Positions 1-7,341 of a stretch of DNA of 20,311 nt are shown here, one piece after another. The notes under the pieces are model-generated. The model did not search any database, had not been told where the DNA came from, and saw only the letters and a list, made by a program, of their open reading frames with translations. The stretch spans positions 1 through 20,311 of the forward strand of contig DCJC01000029.1 in assembly GCA_002317355.1 (NCBI GenBank). The letters are read 5' to 3'. Position numbers and translations under genes: made by a program. Each line of letters opens with the position of its first letter. The first letter of the stretch is position 1. The stretch is from Prevotellaceae bacterium UBA1710. GTDB taxonomy: Bacteria; Bacteroidota; Bacteroidia; Bacteroidales; Bacteroidaceae.

Positions 1-781
1 AGTTGAACATACAAGCATCGAAAGCGAGCTTTGCAAGTGTACCAGCAAGACCAGCGATAGAGAATGCAACGTTTCTCTCAAGCTTACCACGACCCATCTG
101 AGCATACACTACGTTGTAGTTCATTGAGTCGAAGCCGAGAAGGTCGGTGGTCATCTGGCGCTTCAATGGGAAGCTTGAACCATAGCCTGCTGCAGAACCG
201 AGAGGGTTGCGGTTTGTCATCTTGTATGCTGACTGCAGATAGAGCATATCATCGGTAAGTGATTCAGCGTAAGCACCAAACCAAAGACCGAAGCTGCTTG
301 GCATAGCAATCTGAAGGTGAGTATAGCCAGGCATGAGTACGTTCTTGTACTTCTCTGACTTTGCTATGAGCTCATCGAAGAGTGACTTTGTGCCTTCCAC
401 CACCTCACGAAGGGCAGCACGGGTATAGAGCTTGAGGTCAACAAGCACCTGATCATTACGTGAGCGACCAGAGTGAATCTTCTTACCCATATCGCCAAGC
501 GCACGGGTAAGCATAAGCTCTACCTGAGAGTGAACATCCTCGATATCATCTTCGATAACGAACTCACCCTTCTCGCAGATAGCATAGATGTTGCGCAACT
601 CTTTGAGAAGCACAGGAAGTTCATCATCAGCAATAAGTCCTATAGAATTCAGCATGGTGATATGAGCCATACTACCCATTACATCATATTTTGCAAGATA
701 GAGATCCATTTCACGATCACGCCCAACAGTGAAGCGTTCAATCTCTTTGTTAATCTCAAAACCCTTTGACCAAAGTTTCAT
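1..781 (-). CDS. argH: Argininosuccinate lyase, N-terminal part (cut by window edge)
   Basis: Cleaves argininosuccinate to arginine and fumarate, the last step of arginine biosynthesis, in the cytoplasm. Translation from the ATG at 779-781 gives 260 residues with no stop before the window edge, so the C-terminal part is missing. Family landmarks seen: MKLWSKGF at the N-terminus, DVHSQVE (82-88), HSGRSRNDQV (103-112) and MPGYTHLQ (150-157), which carries the conserved histidine of the fumarase/aspartase superfamily. The superfamily signature loop (GSSxMPxKxNP) would lie beyond the window. A Bacteroidota-type promoter sits about 60 bp upstream. Downstream genes are outside the window. The identification is secure. 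Confidence 0.95.
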   Translation of the reverse strand, partial: MKLWSKGFEINKEIERFTVGRDREMDLYLAKYDVMGSMAHITMLNSIGLIADDELPVLLKELRNIYAICEKGEFVIEDDIEDVHSQVELMLTRALGDMGKKIHSGRSRNDQVLVDLKLYTRAALREVVEGTKSLFDELIAKSEKYKNVLMPGYTHLQIAMPSSFGLWFGAYAESLTDDMLYLQSAYKMTNRNPLGSAAGYGSSFPLKRQMTTDLLGFDSMNYNVVYAQMGRGKLERNVAFSIAGLAGTLAKLAFDACMFN

Positions 782-841
782 TTTTATATATTATGTTATA
801 TTTTATTTACTCAAAATACCTGAATTATCATTTTCAGGGTG

Positions 842-873
842 CAAAATTAATGATTTTTCCACAATTATCCAAC
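842..873 (-). promoter_or_regulatory. Putative argH promoter
   Basis: Read on the minus strand, a TAATTTTG box (842-849) fits the Bacteroidota -7 consensus TAnnTTTG. A GTTG (870-873) lies 20 nt further upstream, in the -33 position. The predicted leader is about 55 nt and AT-rich. The -7 match is exact and the -33 match partial. Confidence 0.55.
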
Positions 874-1013
874 ATATTGTTGAAAACAATCACGTTATTT
901 AATCTTTTTTTGTTTAATTACCTCTTATTCCCATATAAGTCCCATAGAAAATGGGAGTTACAGCGGAATAACAAGGGAATTAAAGGGAGTAGTCCCCCTA
1001 CCCCGAAAAGAAG

Positions 1014-1040
1014 TCCGATGTAACATCGGAGTATGTGGCA
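1014..1040. repeat. Fragment of a dispersed repeat (short palindrome form)
   Basis: TCCGATGT (1014-1021) and ACATCGGA (1023-1030) form an 8-bp palindrome with one base between. It is followed by GTATGTGGCAGG. The same right-hand sequence (AACATCGGAGTATGTG) recurs at 5887-5902, where the two palindrome arms are 36 nt apart. The copy here looks like an internally deleted version of the same repeat. Confidence 0.6.
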
Positions 1041-1163
1041 GGAGTTCTATTATAATAATATGGTATCATTGGGGTAATCGAGAAATGTCAACAATAGGCA
1101 GGGATAAGTAAAAAATCCATTCAACTTTTTTACGGGTATAGTTTGATGAGCTTTTCAAATAAC

Positions 1164-1249
1164 TATGACTTGCGCAGCTTGATGAGCTTGCGAATAACTA
1201 CACACTATGAATTATGACTTGCGCAGCTTGATGAGCTTGCGAATAACTA
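1164..1249. repeat. Tandem pair of 37-nt repeats
   Basis: Two identical 37-nt copies (1164-1200 and 1213-1249) contain TGCGCAGCTTGATGAGCTTG. A 12-nt spacer with ACTATGAATT-type sequence separates them. A degenerate partial copy (TTGATGAGCTTTTCAAATAA) lies just before at 1142-1161. Similar ATGAATTATGAATT filler follows to about 1275. No coding role is apparent. Confidence 0.8.
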
Positions 1250-1399
1250 TGAATTATGAATTATGCACTATGAACTGCATTGGTGTCATGTGTCAAGTGT
1301 CAAACACTGATTTCCGTTTTTTTTATGTTTTGTAGCGATTGGCAAAACAACAATTATACTTATATATTTATTAAACATCTAATTTGTTGATATACAAAT

Positions 1400-1485
1400 A
1401 AATACAATTTATGTGGTAGAAAAGTGATTTTATATGTTAGAAGAATGTAGGGAGAAGTGAAGAATTAACGTGTTTAACTTGGAAT
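1400..1485 (+). repeat. Direct repeat copy A flanking the thioredoxin-fold gene
   Basis: Aligns by eye to 3083-3169 in the same orientation with roughly 80% identity and one short indel. Shared blocks include TAGAnAAGTGATT, GAATTAAC and TTTAACTTG. The two copies lie on either side of the gene at 1851-3053. Confidence 0.65.
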
Positions 1486-1850
1486 CCACGGTCAAAGTTA
1501 TACCATTTATTTGTTAAACAGTTTGAAATATGGGGGGTGTTTGCAAATGTGTGTTAATTTTGGGGAATTATTGCAATCGATTCATTAATTTTGCAATTGA
1601 AATTAGGAATAAAGTGTCAATCTTATTCATTGGCTTTGTTTTTGTGAAACTAAGACATTGAGTTGATGCTCCTTGATGTTTTTGAAACGAAATCTATAAC
1701 AAAAAACTTTTGCTAAGATCAATCTAAGTCACTAACGTAAATAAGGTTACATTTTATTGTGATTACTATTCTACGGCAATGACGAGCAACGGAGGAATGC
1801 TGAAAATCCGTAACTAAGAGTAGGCGAAGACAAAATCTACAATATTAGGT

Positions 1851-3053
1851 ATGAAACAAACCATTACATTGCTTTTAATGCTAATTACGTCTTATAGTGT
1901 ATGGGCACAAAAGACTGATTCTCCAAATAAAAAGTCCTTGAAGCCTATTGTTATAGAGGGTAATGTGGAAAATGTCGCTGATGGTACCATCATTCTGTTG
2001 TTTAATAGAAATAAGCCTTTTAAGTCTTACAGTTATGAGTTGTCAGACACTGTAAAAGAAGGAAAATTCAGAATCGTCCATAATCCAAAGAATGATGATG
2101 AAGAATATAATCTGGGTATTGCGACTTATCATTATGGACTTAATTTCTATGCTTCCCCTGGTTCAACAACCAAAGTGATGGGGAAAGGTGCAGACATTGA
2201 ATCATGGCGTGTGATAAATGATAATCCTATGCAGAAAATAGCCAATGACTATCGTGCTTATCTTGATTTGAAAGTACCGGATTATTACGAAATCAGGAAG
2301 AAACGCGATTGGATGGATCAAGACGATGATGAATACCCTAATGTGCTTAAAGCTTATGATGACGCACAAGTAAAGTATGCAGAATGTATGCTTGAGTATT
2401 TGAGCGACAAACCTTTTAATTCTGTTTTACTTAAACAATTGTGTTGGGCTGCTTGTCATGCATATATAACCAATAATGAGAATATGAAGGAAAGGGTACG
2501 TCAGCTTTTGCCTAAAATTCCTGCTGATTGTTCAGATGATGAAGGAACAGATTTGGCAGAAATCAAGCATTTTATAGTATCTAAGCCTAAATCTCTCACT
2601 ATTGGTGATAAGATGGTGGATTTCCTGCTTTATGACCATGCTGGTAATGAGCATCACCTTACGGAATTCAATGATAATGGCAAATATCTTCTGTTGGAAT
2701 TTAATTCACGTACTTGTCAAGGGTGTATGGAGCATCGTCAGTATGATGCCTTGAATGGTCTCTATAATAATCATTCTGACAAGGTTGATATTGTTATGGT
2801 GAATTGTGATGAACCATATTTCTGGAAACTGCAATGCAAGAATGCAAAAAAATGGGGCAGAGACCCATGGAATGAGTGGAACGATATGAAAAGTTGTGAT
2901 GATGTAAAGCAGAGATATGGTTCGATTTCAGGTCCTTCATACTTCTTTATCTCTCCTGATGGTACTATCCTCGGTAGGATAAGTGACAAAGAAAATCTTC
3001 AAAAAGCAATCCAGAAATATTTTGATTTGGCAAATATAGAGAATAAAAACTGA
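1851..3053 (+). CDS. Secreted thioredoxin-fold (TlpA-like) protein
   Basis: A 400-residue protein with a signal peptide (hydrophobic 5-17, probable cleavage after VWA at 19). Residues 30-120 are beta-rich and resemble the DUF4369-type N-terminal domain often joined to Bacteroidota TlpA-like proteins. Residues 125-240 are charged and mostly helical. Residues 250-395 form a thioredoxin-like domain with a CQGC redox motif (C289, C292) after the strand KYLLLEFNS, and a probable cis-proline in SGPSYFFISPDG (P362). Known relatives act in the periplasm or at the membrane as thiol-disulfide reductants. The substrate here cannot be told. Extra cysteines (198, 202, 227, 319, 329, 349) are unusual for the family. 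It is the only plus-strand gene, stands alone and is flanked by two diverged direct repeats. Confidence 0.8.
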   Translation: MKQTITLLLMLITSYSVWAQKTDSPNKKSLKPIVIEGNVENVADGTIILLFNRNKPFKSYSYELSDTVKEGKFRIVHNPKNDDEEYNLGIATYHYGLNFYASPGSTTKVMGKGADIESWRVINDNPMQKIANDYRAYLDLKVPDYYEIRKKRDWMDQDDDEYPNVLKAYDDAQVKYAECMLEYLSDKPFNSVLLKQLCWAACHAYITNNENMKERVRQLLPKIPADCSDDEGTDLAEIKHFIVSKPKSLTIGDKMVDFLLYDHAGNEHHLTEFNDNGKYLLLEFNSRTCQGCMEHRQYDALNGLYNNHSDKVDIVMVNCDEPYFWKLQCKNAKKWGRDPWNEWNDMKSCDDVKQRYGSISGPSYFFISPDGTILGRISDKENLQKAIQKYFDLANIENKN

Positions 3054-3082
3054 TGAAACATCTAACTATTTGACACTCTGCA

Positions 3083-3169
3083 AAATATAAATTATATGAT
3101 AGAGAAGTGATTATTTCATGATAGAGGATTGTTGAGAGAAAGTGAGAATTAACATTTTTAACTTGTAAT
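3083..3169 (+). repeat. Direct repeat copy B flanking the thioredoxin-fold gene
   Basis: Second copy of the repeat at 1400-1485, same orientation, starting 30 nt after the stop codon of the thioredoxin-fold gene. Identity is about 80% by eye, highest in the first 31 nt and in the GAATTAAC...TTTAACTTG end. Confidence 0.65.
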
Positions 3170-3189
3170 TAACAAACGCGAATTCAACT

Positions 3190-3234
3190 GTAACTATTCA
3201 GCGAATCGTTTTTAACGATTCGTTAAATAGTTAC
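3190..3234. terminator. Strong hairpin between convergent genes, possible bidirectional terminator
   Basis: Arms 3190-3210 and 3214-3234 pair over 21 bp with two mismatches and a 3-nt loop (GCGAATCGTT / AACGATTCGT core). It lies between the stop codons of the plus-strand thioredoxin-fold gene and the minus-strand lipoprotein gene. Neither side has a good U-run, so function as an intrinsic terminator is inferred from position only. Confidence 0.55.
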
Positions 3235-3240
3235 GATTCA

Positions 3241-3720
3241 TTATTCTATTCCCAAATCACAAATGATTTTATCAGTTTCCAAGTCTGATAAACGGAACAA
3301 ATAGCTACCTCTATCACAATTTCCTTCTATTTTCCAACATTTACCCCAATGAGTAAAATCTTCACAGTGTTTTTCTGCATTGTAACGTGGTTCTGTGAAC
3401 TTAATATGGTGGTGTCTTTCAACTACCTTTGGTAAAGGTCCGTCAAAGGACTTTAATACATAAATAGTATCAGTTTCCTTTGATATCCCCAAGACAAGCC
3501 CACAGTTATTACCATTAGTTCCTAGCATATTAAACAAGGAATCTCCACCTTCAAAGACAATAACAGAAGTATCTCCGTAAATTGTGGAGAAATGTAAATC
3601 TGCTTCCCGACAATAATAAGAATATATTTCTTTATCATTCAAATCTTTCAAGCACGAAATCAACATGAAAGCAAACATGCAAATTGCCATGAATGTTTTA
3701 TTTATATATCTATCTAGCAT
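3241..3720 (-). CDS. Small putative lipoprotein, unknown function
   Basis: A 159-residue protein not recognised from any named family. The N-terminus has a basic start, a hydrophobic stretch (about 11-21) and a lipobox LISC with lipidation cysteine at 23, followed by LKDLNDKE. That suggests a lipoprotein, perhaps surface-exposed given the early acidic residues. The mature part is mixed beta/charged with four further cysteines (37, 73 and two near the C-terminus) and a HHH cluster around 103-105. The gene is last in a same-strand series with the LRR and metzincin genes, but a gap of about 120 nt to the LRR stop makes co-transcription uncertain. It ends against a strong hairpin. Confidence 0.6.
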   Translation of the reverse strand: MLDRYINKTFMAICMFAFMLISCLKDLNDKEIYSYYCREADLHFSTIYGDTSVIVFEGGDSLFNMLGTNGNNCGLVLGISKETDTIYVLKSFDGPLPKVVERHHHIKFTEPRYNAEKHCEDFTHWGKCWKIEGNCDRGSYLFRLSDLETDKIICDLGIE

Positions 3721-3841
3721 ATTATCGAATTTAATAATGTGTTTAATATAAAGTAATAAAGCCCAAAAGTGTTTACCTTCTGTTCCTGTATTTATCTAGG
3801 AATAAGATTAAATCCAGGTGCAATTATTCCCGCTGTGATAC

Positions 3842-5092
3842 TTAATAATTAAGATCAACGTCATCAATAATATTATAATCCTTCCATTTCTTATGATTCT
3901 GATAAGCTTCCTTGCATCCCTTGGGGACATGGAGATCTATTCTTTTCTGCAAAATATTTTCGCCCAACGTATCAATTGTAGTATCGAAAAATGACAAATT
4001 AGGAATTTCTGGTGGTGTCTTAGATAATATTGTTACAGAAGAAAAACTGCATCCATTGAAGGCGTCGTATCCAATATTAGTGAGGGATTTAGGTAAAGTG
4101 ATAGATTTTAGACTCACACAGTTGAAAAATGCTCCTTCAGCAATACTGGTTACAGAGTCAGGAATAATAATAGATGATAGAAAGTGATTCTCCATGAATG
4201 CCTCTTTACCAATAGTTACCAATGATTTTGGTAAAGTTATTGATGCCATACCAATGCAAGCCGAAAAAGCGTTGTCACCAATGCTTGTAACTGAATCAGG
4301 AAGAATTATGGATGCAGGATTCTCCTGATCCCAGAAACAAACTCCAAATGCATAATTACCAATCCTTTTCACATTGTTAGGTATGACAGTATTCATACAT
4401 CCTGATACAAGTTCATTCGTATTGGTGTTGATGATGGCATTGCAATTGTTTCTGCTGTCATAATATTTGTTCTCTTTATCGACTATGATTGAGGTAATTT
4501 CAGGGCAACACGCAAACACCCCTTCACCAATACTCGCTACGTGTCGAGGGATTTTGACAGAAGTTAGTCCACGGCATTTTATAAATGCATATTTACCGAT
4601 TTGTACTACCGATTCAGGGATATCTATAGATGATAGATTCCCACATTCGGAGAATGCTTGTTCACCAATTCTTCTCAACGATTTTGGTAGGGCTATCGTC
4701 TTTAATGAACTGCACCCAAAGAACGCAGAATCATTAATACTTTTCACTGTTTCGGAGAGTATTATTGATGTAATGTTACTACAATGACTAAAGGCTTCAC
4801 TGCCAATAGTTTTTACAGACTCGGGCATAGTGACAGAGGTGAGATCAGAACTATTATAGAATGCTCTTCTTGCAATACTTGTCACTTTATAGTCTATTCC
4901 ACAATACGTGACTACTGATGGAATCGTTATATTTCCAGACTGTTTTTTGCTTTTTTCCCTAACACAAGCTTCTTTCGTTTTTTTGTTAAGATTATAGGAA
5001 ATACCATTTATTTCTGCCTCATGCGCAAAACATGCTATAGACATTACCAATGCTGTTATGAGGATGGTTATCTTATGATATAAATGTTGCAT
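3842..5092 (-). CDS. BspA-like leucine-rich repeat protein, secreted
   Basis: A 416-residue protein with a signal peptide (hydrophobic about 9-22, probable cleavage after CFA). From about residue 60 to 360 it is built of roughly a dozen LRR_5/BspA-type repeats of about 23 residues, with the pattern IPxSVxxIGxxAFxxCxxLxSI. One break occurs near 205-230 (NKYYDSRNNCNAIINTNTNE), typical of the inserted strand seen in these proteins. The C-terminal 55 residues are non-repetitive (VPKGCKEAYQNHKKWKDY), a usual cap. BspA-like proteins are cell-surface or secreted binding proteins. The ligand here is unknown. No obvious type IX sorting domain is visible. The start lies 22 nt after the stop of the metzincin gene, so the two are probably co-transcribed. 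Confidence 0.85.
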   Translation of the reverse strand: MQHLYHKITILITALVMSIACFAHEAEINGISYNLNKKTKEACVREKSKKQSGNITIPSVVTYCGIDYKVTSIARRAFYNSSDLTSVTMPESVKTIGSEAFSHCSNITSIILSETVKSINDSAFFGCSSLKTIALPKSLRRIGEQAFSECGNLSSIDIPESVVQIGKYAFIKCRGLTSVKIPRHVASIGEGVFACCPEITSIIVDKENKYYDSRNNCNAIINTNTNELVSGCMNTVIPNNVKRIGNYAFGVCFWDQENPASIILPDSVTSIGDNAFSACIGMASITLPKSLVTIGKEAFMENHFLSSIIIPDSVTSIAEGAFFNCVSLKSITLPKSLTNIGYDAFNGCSFSSVTILSKTPPEIPNLSFFDTTIDTLGENILQKRIDLHVPKGCKEAYQNHKKWKDYNIIDDVDLNY

Positions 5093-5114
5093 AATATTGG
5101 AATGTATTATAATT

Positions 5115-5585
5115 TTAATCCTTCAATGTTCCATTGGGCTTTCTGTGAAAAATCATTTGATTACCTCTCTTACTAGAACCAGAATGATTTATTGTTGCGC
5201 TTTGAATGGTATTCAGTTGCCTCTCGGTGATTGTCCCTACTATACCAAAATTTGGAATTCTACAATATCTCAAAAAAATTGTTTGAGTCATTAGGTTGTC
5301 CAAGTTAGAACATACTAAACCTTCTGGAGTATCCTTAAGTCCTAAAATATGCCCCATTTCATGTGATGTTGTTCTTGTATTATATCCATATAGTAAGCCA
5401 TCAATAGCTTCTGTCCCAGAATGGATTTGCAATCCACCCCTTTCCCCTTTTGCTAATGCATCACCTAAAAGATCTTGATCATAGTAGCAGAAAGTAAAGA
5501 TGTCCTTGTTATTATCACTCGAACTCTTCTCTGCCTGACAATAGCCTTCTTCGAACTGATATTTGTCGATGCGTCCGTTTACCAT
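5115..5585 (-). CDS. Short metzincin-like zinc metalloprotease, possibly 5'-truncated
   Basis: A 156-residue protein with a metzincin zinc motif HEMGHILGLKD (H75, E76, H79, G82 and D85 as third ligand in place of the common His) and a likely Met-turn NLMT (M99). The motif sits only about 75 residues from the start, where metzincins usually have more catalytic domain plus a prodomain and signal peptide; none is seen. An in-frame stop lies 24 nt before the ATG, so the reading frame does not extend upstream. A full promoter motif is found just upstream, so the gene may be expressed from this start with a very short leader. It precedes the LRR gene by 22 nt. It is either an unusually small protease or the remnant of a larger one cut by the adjoining repeat region. 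Confidence 0.6.
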   Translation of the reverse strand: MVNGRIDKYQFEEGYCQAEKSSSDNNKDIFTFCYYDQDLLGDALAKGERGGLQIHSGTEAIDGLLYGYNTRTTSHEMGHILGLKDTPEGLVCSNLDNLMTQTIFLRYCRIPNFGIVGTITERQLNTIQSATINHSGSSKRGNQMIFHRKPNGTLKD

Positions 5586-5601
5586 TTTGTTAAATTCTGG
5601 G

Positions 5602-5633
5602 CAAAGTTAAGAAAAATCTCTTACACCTCCAAA
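5602..5633 (-). promoter_or_regulatory. Promoter of the metzincin-LRR genes
   Basis: On the minus strand, TTTG (5630-5633), a 20-nt spacer and TAACTTTG (5602-5609) match both Bacteroidota promoter boxes exactly. The -7 box ends 16 nt before the ATG, implying a leader of only about 10 nt. The TAA within the -7 box is also the in-frame stop ahead of the metzincin ORF. Confidence 0.7.
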
Positions 5634-5691
5634 TTTCTTTGCTGAATTTTCCATACGCAACCCACAATGCTAATGCTTCTACAAGGAAATT

Positions 5692-5790
5692 CCTTCGTTA
5701 TGCTTAGGGGGTAAACTCAGTGAAGGTTCGCTTCCTGTTCGCTTATAGAACGGAGCTTCACTGAGTTTACCCCCTTGGCATAGCGAAAGG
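5692..5790. repeat. Long inverted repeat (hairpin)
   Basis: Perfect 19-nt arms: GGGGGTAAACTCAGTGAAG (5707-5725) and its complement (5756-5774), with a 30-nt loop. Pairing continues outward imperfectly through CCTTCGTTATGC (5692 on) and GCATAGCGAAAGG (up to 5790), giving a stem of about 34 bp. The loop carries two GTTCGCTT-like repeats. No gene ends here, so a terminator role is unlikely. Confidence 0.8.
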
Positions 5791-5841
5791 TCAGCGAAGG
5801 ATAATCTTCTCCGCGCACAGGCTCCCTCCCTACGGGGGAAG

Positions 5842-5910
5842 TCCGATGTTCTTGCTCTGGCAAGCATCCCAAAGGGCTGAGCGGATAACATCGGAGTATG
5901 TGTCAGGGCG
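5842..5910. repeat. Dispersed repeat, long form
   Basis: TCCGATGTT (5842-5850) and AACATCGGA (5887-5895) are inverted arms enclosing 36 nt, which include a small perfect hairpin CTTGC-TCTG-GCAAG (5851-5864). The right end AACATCGGAGTATGTG is shared with the copy at 1014-1040. Confidence 0.6.
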
Positions 5911-6093
5911 GGGGGAGAGGCCAGTTCCCTTATGATTCCTATGTGGTTCCCATTTTTCTCCGTTTTATAGATGGGAGTAGAAGCGGAGGTACAACGAAGG
6001 CATAGCGAAGGAAGAACGAAAGTATAACTATGCTATAAAATGGGATATGTGATATGAAAACAAGGTTGGAATTATTCCTGAGAAAAAGATTTT

Positions 6094-6364
6094 TGCATAA
6101 ACTCGTCAACCCGTCATACTCAGCGCTGTAATTTGTTGTATTTCAATATAATACACCGATATTTTAGAGCATTCAACCCGTCATAACCCGTCATAAACCT
6201 GTCATATTCGCGATTGTATCGTATTGACATTCAGTAACTTGCAACAAATTTTATGATGGGTTTATGACGGGTTATGACGGGTTTAACCGTCTAAATGAGA
6301 GCTGTAACGTTTTGTTCGTCAGTATGTTACAGCGCTGAGTATGACGGGTTGACGAGTTAGTGCA
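6094..6364. mobile_element. MITE-like palindromic element, non-coding
   Basis: Terminal inverted repeats with a perfect 32-nt core (6100-6131 and 6327-6358), extending to about 38 nt with two mismatches (TGCAnnAACTCGTC ends). A second inverted pair lies inside (about 6175-6205 and 6253-6284), built of AACCCGTCAT / ATGACGGGTT repeats. That decamer also occurs in each terminal repeat. The whole is about 270 bp and has no ORF. No clear target-site duplication is visible because both flanks are A/T runs. This architecture fits a miniature inverted-repeat element moved by a transposase elsewhere; the parent family is not identified. Confidence 0.75.
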
Positions 6365-6562
6365 TTTTTTTATTTTTTTATGGTTTATTAGATGCCGCAC
6401 TTTGACTTCCCCCTTCGGCCGTCGACCTTTGGTTCAGCGCTCACAAATCACTTACGCCTATTATAACAGCCCTTGCGGACAGCCCTTTTAGGTATCGCAC
6501 CTTCGGCGCTCCTTCAATACAAATTCGGCGAACTGACGTCAGATAAGTAGTAATATGGGCAT

Positions 6563-6610
6563 AAAAAAATCCGCTCAGAGGAATCTTTAAATCAAGAACC
6601 TGAGCGGATT
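6563..6610 (-). terminator. Intrinsic terminator of the AraC-type gene
   Basis: An 11-bp perfect stem (AATCCGCTCAG at 6568-6578, CTGAGCGGATT at 6600-6610). Read on the minus strand it is followed directly by a T run (6563-6569). It lies about 50 nt past the stop codon of the AraC-type gene. Confidence 0.85.
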
Positions 6611-6658
6611 GTGATATTATGAAATCGCGTTAGAGAGCGATTTATGAGGCAAAAATAA

Positions 6659-7006
6659 TTAAGCCTTTCTCATCTTGAGTGAGTACTCGCGTGGAGTGCA
6701 GCCCATCTTCTCCTTGAAGATACGACGGAATGTGTACTCGCTGCTGAAGCCTACGAGGAAAGCAATCTCGCTTGCACGCTTTGTGCCCTTCTCGAGAAGT
6801 GGCATAGCCTCCTGAAGACGAAGGTCGTTAACGTATGCTGTGAAAGATGTGCCTCTTTCCTTATGAAGATATGCGCTGAGATAAGTACGGTTACTGTTCA
6901 TGTCGCGTGCAAGAGTCTCAATATACACGTCTGGGTTAAGATAAAATTTCTCAGCCTCGTACTTCTTAAGAAGTGCGGCAAAATTCTTTGGTTTAGAATT
7001 TCTCAT
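6659..7006 (-). CDS. Stand-alone AraC-type DNA-binding protein
   Basis: A 115-residue transcription regulator that is almost only an AraC/XylS DNA-binding domain. The first helix-turn-helix is at about 28-50 (IETLARDMNSNRTYLSAYLH) and the second at about 78-108, with the family signature ASEIAFLVGFSSEYTFRRIF and GCTPREY. Most AraC proteins have an added sensor domain or, in Bacteroidota, are the C-terminal part of large membrane sensors; here nothing precedes the domain. The upstream 480 nt have no continuing frame, so it appears to be a true small regulator. A -7 box about 335 nt upstream suggests a long leader. It has its own terminator and is probably monocistronic. Target genes are unknown. 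Confidence 0.85.
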   Translation of the reverse strand: MRNSKPKNFAALLKKYEAEKFYLNPDVYIETLARDMNSNRTYLSAYLHKERGTSFTAYVNDLRLQEAMPLLEKGTKRASEIAFLVGFSSEYTFRRIFKEKMGCTPREYSLKMRKA

Positions 7007-7341
7007 TTTAAGTTTTTAAATTTTTTTGTTATCCGATTTATATATTTCTATTTCCTAATGCAAGAAGAATCATTCATCTTATTGTCGAAGAGTGCTTACA
7101 GAATACCGTAAATCCTTTTTATAACATCAGGATTATTGCTTTATTGTAATGTACTTTGCAATTCTTATTAACCCTTTTCTACGTATTTCTACGTTCTGTA
7201 GTCAGTTCATTAACGGACTTGATATTTCGAGATTACTCAACTTCAACAAACGCTTAATTCTAACAGTCAAAAATATATGGAGACTCTCATTTCTGACCAA
7301 CAAAATTGGGTTGTTGTCTATGAGATACTCCATTTACGTTG

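Larger units (their letters stand above)
782..1850. other. Long AT-rich intergenic region with repeats
   Basis: About 1.07 kb between divergent argH and the thioredoxin-fold gene, with no supported gene. It holds the argH promoter, a fragment of a dispersed repeat (1014-1040, shared with 5842-5910), a tandem pair of 37-nt repeats (1164-1249), and one member (1400-1485) of a diverged direct-repeat pair whose second copy lies just past the thioredoxin-fold gene. Two TAATTTTG motifs on the plus strand (1555-1562 and 1586-1593) match the -7 consensus, but neither has a good -33 box at the right distance. The promoter of the plus-strand gene is therefore undecided. The one ORF here (766-1023) is AT-rich, of low complexity and unlike any protein. 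Confidence 0.7.
5586..6658. other. Repeat-filled intergenic region
   Basis: About 1.07 kb without a supported gene. From left to right: the metzincin promoter; a long hairpin (5692-5790); a GC-richer dispersed repeat (5842-5910); CGAAGG/CATAGCGAAGG repeats (5784-5800 and 5994-6012); a MITE-like palindromic element (6094-6364); a stretch at 6395-6540 with the direct repeat ACAGCCCT (two copies 13 nt apart, near 6467-6487) that looks like decayed repeat sequence; and the AraC-gene terminator. The 70-codon ORF at 5679-5891 is made of the hairpin sequence and is not a gene. Confidence 0.7.

Noticed and set aside
766..1023. Plus-strand ORF of 85 codons in the argH upstream gap
   Set aside because: AT-rich, overlaps the argH start and promoter, low complexity.
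5679..5891. Minus-strand ORF of 70 codons
   Set aside because: Made of the long hairpin and the dispersed repeat; no start context and no resemblance to a protein.
6395..6540. Decayed gene or small RNA
   Set aside because: All frames are short, and the short direct repeats point to repeat debris; no promoter or defined structure was found.
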